Part shown: piece after piece, positions 62,532-64,000 of the stretch
Numbering within the stretch: position 1 is the first letter of the stretch
How the letters are laid out: every line of letters begins with the position of its first letter
NCBI GenBank assembly: GCA_017548605.1
Contig: JAFYZT010000040.1
Span: forward strand, 310,001 to 374,000
Reading direction: 5' to 3'
DNA from: Prevotella sp.
Lineage (GTDB): Bacteria; Bacteroidota; Bacteroidia; Bacteroidales; Bacteroidaceae
Length of the DNA: 64,000 nucleotides
Notes under the pieces: generated by a model
Told to the model about the DNA's origin: nothing
What the model saw: the letters and a program-made list of their open reading frames with translations, nothing else
Databases searched by the model: none
Program-made: the position numbers and the translations under genes

Positions 62532-63191
62532 TTAGTTTGGAAGGTTATATTCACCCACCTTGCCGAAACCTTTTACCCAATAGCTGACTGTCGAGTGGTC
62601 GGGCAGCGGTTGATGGTTAGCATCATATACACGTCGTTCAACTATCAAAGTGGGCATGGCAGGGTACGTCTGATTGTTTTGGACACAATCTCTGATGGTA
62701 TGCGTTACTGTCATCTCCCATATCTGCATCACACGACCAAAACGTTCCATCTCATAGGTCCAACTGGCAGACTCATTCATCGGTGGCATTTTAAGCAGCA
62801 CGAGGTTATACATTAAGCTACCTCTTGTGGGACGAAGACCACCCGTCGACAATCCAGCATCTTCATACCAAACAGTGGCCATGATGGTAGAATCGGTGAT
62901 TTGAAGTTGATAGGTTCGTTCCAGGGCAACAAAACCGTCGCCCACTCCCTCCATGGGGTAGAAACTTTCTTTGAGCCGAGGACCGCGTGATGTGGTGTCG
63001 ATACGCGCCTCCACCTGCATTGTCGGCGAAGTGTTCTCTGTTGGACAGATGTAATAGACATGGGGACCTTTCCCTTGGTAGAAATAGTCGGCCACGCACT
63101 CTTGAGCAAACGTTGACACGCACCCGACCATTGCCAGGCAAGCAACAAGAGCCGTCCTTTTAACATCAAAATGATTTATTCGTAATGTCAT
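62532..63191 (-). CDS. Secreted protein of unknown function
   Basis: 219 residues with a signal peptide (VKRTALVACLAMVGCVSTFAQ). The mature part is beta-rich with no recognised domain: ECVADYFYQGKGPHVYYIC, YPMEGVGDGFVALERTYQLQITDSTIMATVWYEDAG, WTYEMERFGRVMQIWEMTVTHTI. Cysteines at the N-terminus of the mature protein (C32, C49) and one in RDCVQNN could form disulphides. It lies upstream of GH115 on the same strand with a 174-bp gap, so it may belong to the xylan locus, but nothing links it functionally. Another start would be at the internal methionine (MVGC), which would remove the signal peptide and is unlikely. Confidence 0.72.
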   Translation of the reverse strand: MTLRINHFDVKRTALVACLAMVGCVSTFAQECVADYFYQGKGPHVYYICPTENTSPTMQVEARIDTTSRGPRLKESFYPMEGVGDGFVALERTYQLQITDSTIMATVWYEDAGLSTGGLRPTRGSLMYNLVLLKMPPMNESASWTYEMERFGRVMQIWEMTVTHTIRDCVQNNQTYPAMPTLIVERRVYDANHQPLPDHSTVSYWVKGFGKVGEYNLPN

Positions 63192-63308
63192 AGTTCAGAA
63201 GTATTGATTATCCGCACAAAAATAGTATTTTTTCCTTACATACCAAATGTTTTCCGCAAAAAAGGGAAGAACGTTGAAGAATAAAGTACGAAAGTCTAGT
63301 ATTTTTTG

Positions 63309-63316
63309 TATATTTG
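63309..63316 (+). promoter_or_regulatory. -7 box of the acetyltransferase gene
   Basis: TATATTTG, 36 bp before the ATG; no clear TTTG at -33. The divergent gene has a TATTTTTG on the opposite strand near 63217-63224. Confidence 0.45.
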
Positions 63317-63352
63317 CAACAGCTATTATTTTCTTTTGCACACTGATAGAAT

Positions 63353-63949
63353 ATGACCACAAGAGAAGAACTGGAGCGTAATCCTGCTCTACAGGAAGAG
63401 TTGCGCCGTATGATGAACGGTGAACATTATGACGCGCACACGTCGGAGATGCGGGCATGGCGCGGCGAGACGAAGAAACTGCTGCGCCGGCTGAACATCA
63501 CCGAATACCATGAAGAGACGATGGCTGCCATCACGCGCGAGTTGTTACCCAACAGTGCTGCCGACGTGTTTGTGGAACCTCCCTTCTACTGCGACTATGG
63601 CAATTTAATCTATGCTGAGGAAGGCGTGTTCATCAATTTCGGCTGTACCATCCTCGATGGTGGCGGTGTGTATATAGGCCGTAAGACGCTTATTGCCCCT
63701 GGCGTGCATATCTTCACCGCTGAGCATCCCATTGAAGCCGCCGAGCGCGACCAATGGGAGATGTGCCGCCCAGTGCACATTGGCGAGCGTTGTTGGATTG
63801 GGGGCGACGTGACTATCTGTCCCGGCGTTACCATTGGTGACCGCTGCGTTATTGGTGCCGGCTCGGTGGTCATCCGTGACATTCCCGACGACAGCGTAGC
63901 TGTGGGCAATCCGTGCCGGGTTATTAAGAAGGTGAATGGAACGAAGTAG
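63353..63949 (+). CDS. Sugar O-acetyltransferase (LacA/Maa/NodL-type hexapeptide transferase)
   Basis: 198 residues, cytoplasmic. The N-terminal helical region (SEMRAWRGETKKLLRRLN) is followed by a left-handed parallel beta-helix of hexapeptide repeats (VFINFGCTILDGGGVYIGRKTLIAPGV, WIGGDVTICPGVTIGDRCVIGAGSVVIRDIPDDSVAVGNPCRVI). The catalytic histidine is H125 in IFTAEHP. Family members transfer acetyl from acetyl-CoA to the 6-hydroxyl of maltose, galactosides or other sugars. The true acceptor is unknown. The ATG at 63353 (MTTREELERNPAL) is the best start. The last 50 bp of the window (63950-64000) show nothing. Confidence 0.92.
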   Translation: MTTREELERNPALQEELRRMMNGEHYDAHTSEMRAWRGETKKLLRRLNITEYHEETMAAITRELLPNSAADVFVEPPFYCDYGNLIYAEEGVFINFGCTILDGGGVYIGRKTLIAPGVHIFTAEHPIEAAERDQWEMCRPVHIGERCWIGGDVTICPGVTIGDRCVIGAGSVVIRDIPDDSVAVGNPCRVIKKVNGTK

Positions 63950-64000
63950 AAAGCGGTTTGTTTCCTATAACGAAGTAGACAGAAATCGGCCAAAGACTCA

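Overview
The window looks like a chromosome segment of a member of the Bacteroidales, most likely a Prevotella-type gut or rumen bacterium. The evidence is a SusC/SusD pair, two hybrid two-component regulators (HTCS), many Sec signal peptides and lipoproteins, weak or absent Shine-Dalgarno sequences, and promoters of the Bacteroidetes type (TTTG about 20 bp before TAnnTTTG). There is no rRNA, transposase, integrase, phage gene or CRISPR array. One tRNA (Phe, GAA) is present.

Layout, left to right. 1-1.6 kb: the 5' part of a secreted beta-helix-like protein. 2-8 kb: glutamine synthetase, cellobiose phosphorylase (GH94), tRNA-Phe and an M18 aminopeptidase, all on the minus strand. 8-14.7 kb: valS, an alpha/beta hydrolase, guaA and a sugar-phosphate nucleotidyltransferase. 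15-18.5 kb: a small Ala-rich lipoprotein, an orphan polysaccharide-export lipoprotein and an ADP-forming acyl-CoA synthetase. 18.6-26 kb (minus strand): a secreted protein, DUF2461, an AraC regulator, dapA, truA and a TonB-C protein. 26-36.5 kb: a secreted unknown, a GH36 alpha-galactosidase, an FGE-like protein, a P1B metal ATPase, a DUF3237/esterase pair, a SpoU methyltransferase and a FucI/AraA-like protein. 36.6-45.8 kb: a zinc-ribbon protein, then an arabinan-type locus (two GH43 enzymes and an HTCS) and a YARHG protein. 45.9-50.3 kb: a Na+/solute symporter, a porin and a secreted caspase-like peptidase. 50.5-62.4 kb: a glucuronoxylan-type polysaccharide utilisation locus (SusD, SusC, HTCS, GH115). 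62.5-64 kb: a secreted unknown and a hexapeptide acetyltransferase.

The metabolic theme is plant cell-wall saccharification: GH115 removes glucuronic acid from xylan, the GH43 pair acts on arabinan or arabinoxylan, GH36 on alpha-galactosides, and GH94 phosphorolyses cellobiose. Each HTCS probably senses an oligosaccharide and switches on its neighbouring enzymes.

The most unusual signal is not a gene. Nearly every intergenic gap carries short degenerate repeats of a few recurring families: arrays of gagtgac/gagttac units, ggtaaaaggg units, ggggtgagag units, palindromes of the CCCTCCC-loop-GGGAGGG type, and a ttgaatgttgaat element with a TCGCT/GCGA hairpin. The same kinds of sequence also sit in frame inside four otherwise conserved genes: guaA (twice), valS, the cellobiose phosphorylase and the FucI/AraA-like gene. 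In three other genes they supply the C-terminal codons or the stop. This looks like a family of non-autonomous, frame-tolerated repeat insertions, comparable in effect to the Rickettsia palindromic elements. It is the observation here most worth following.
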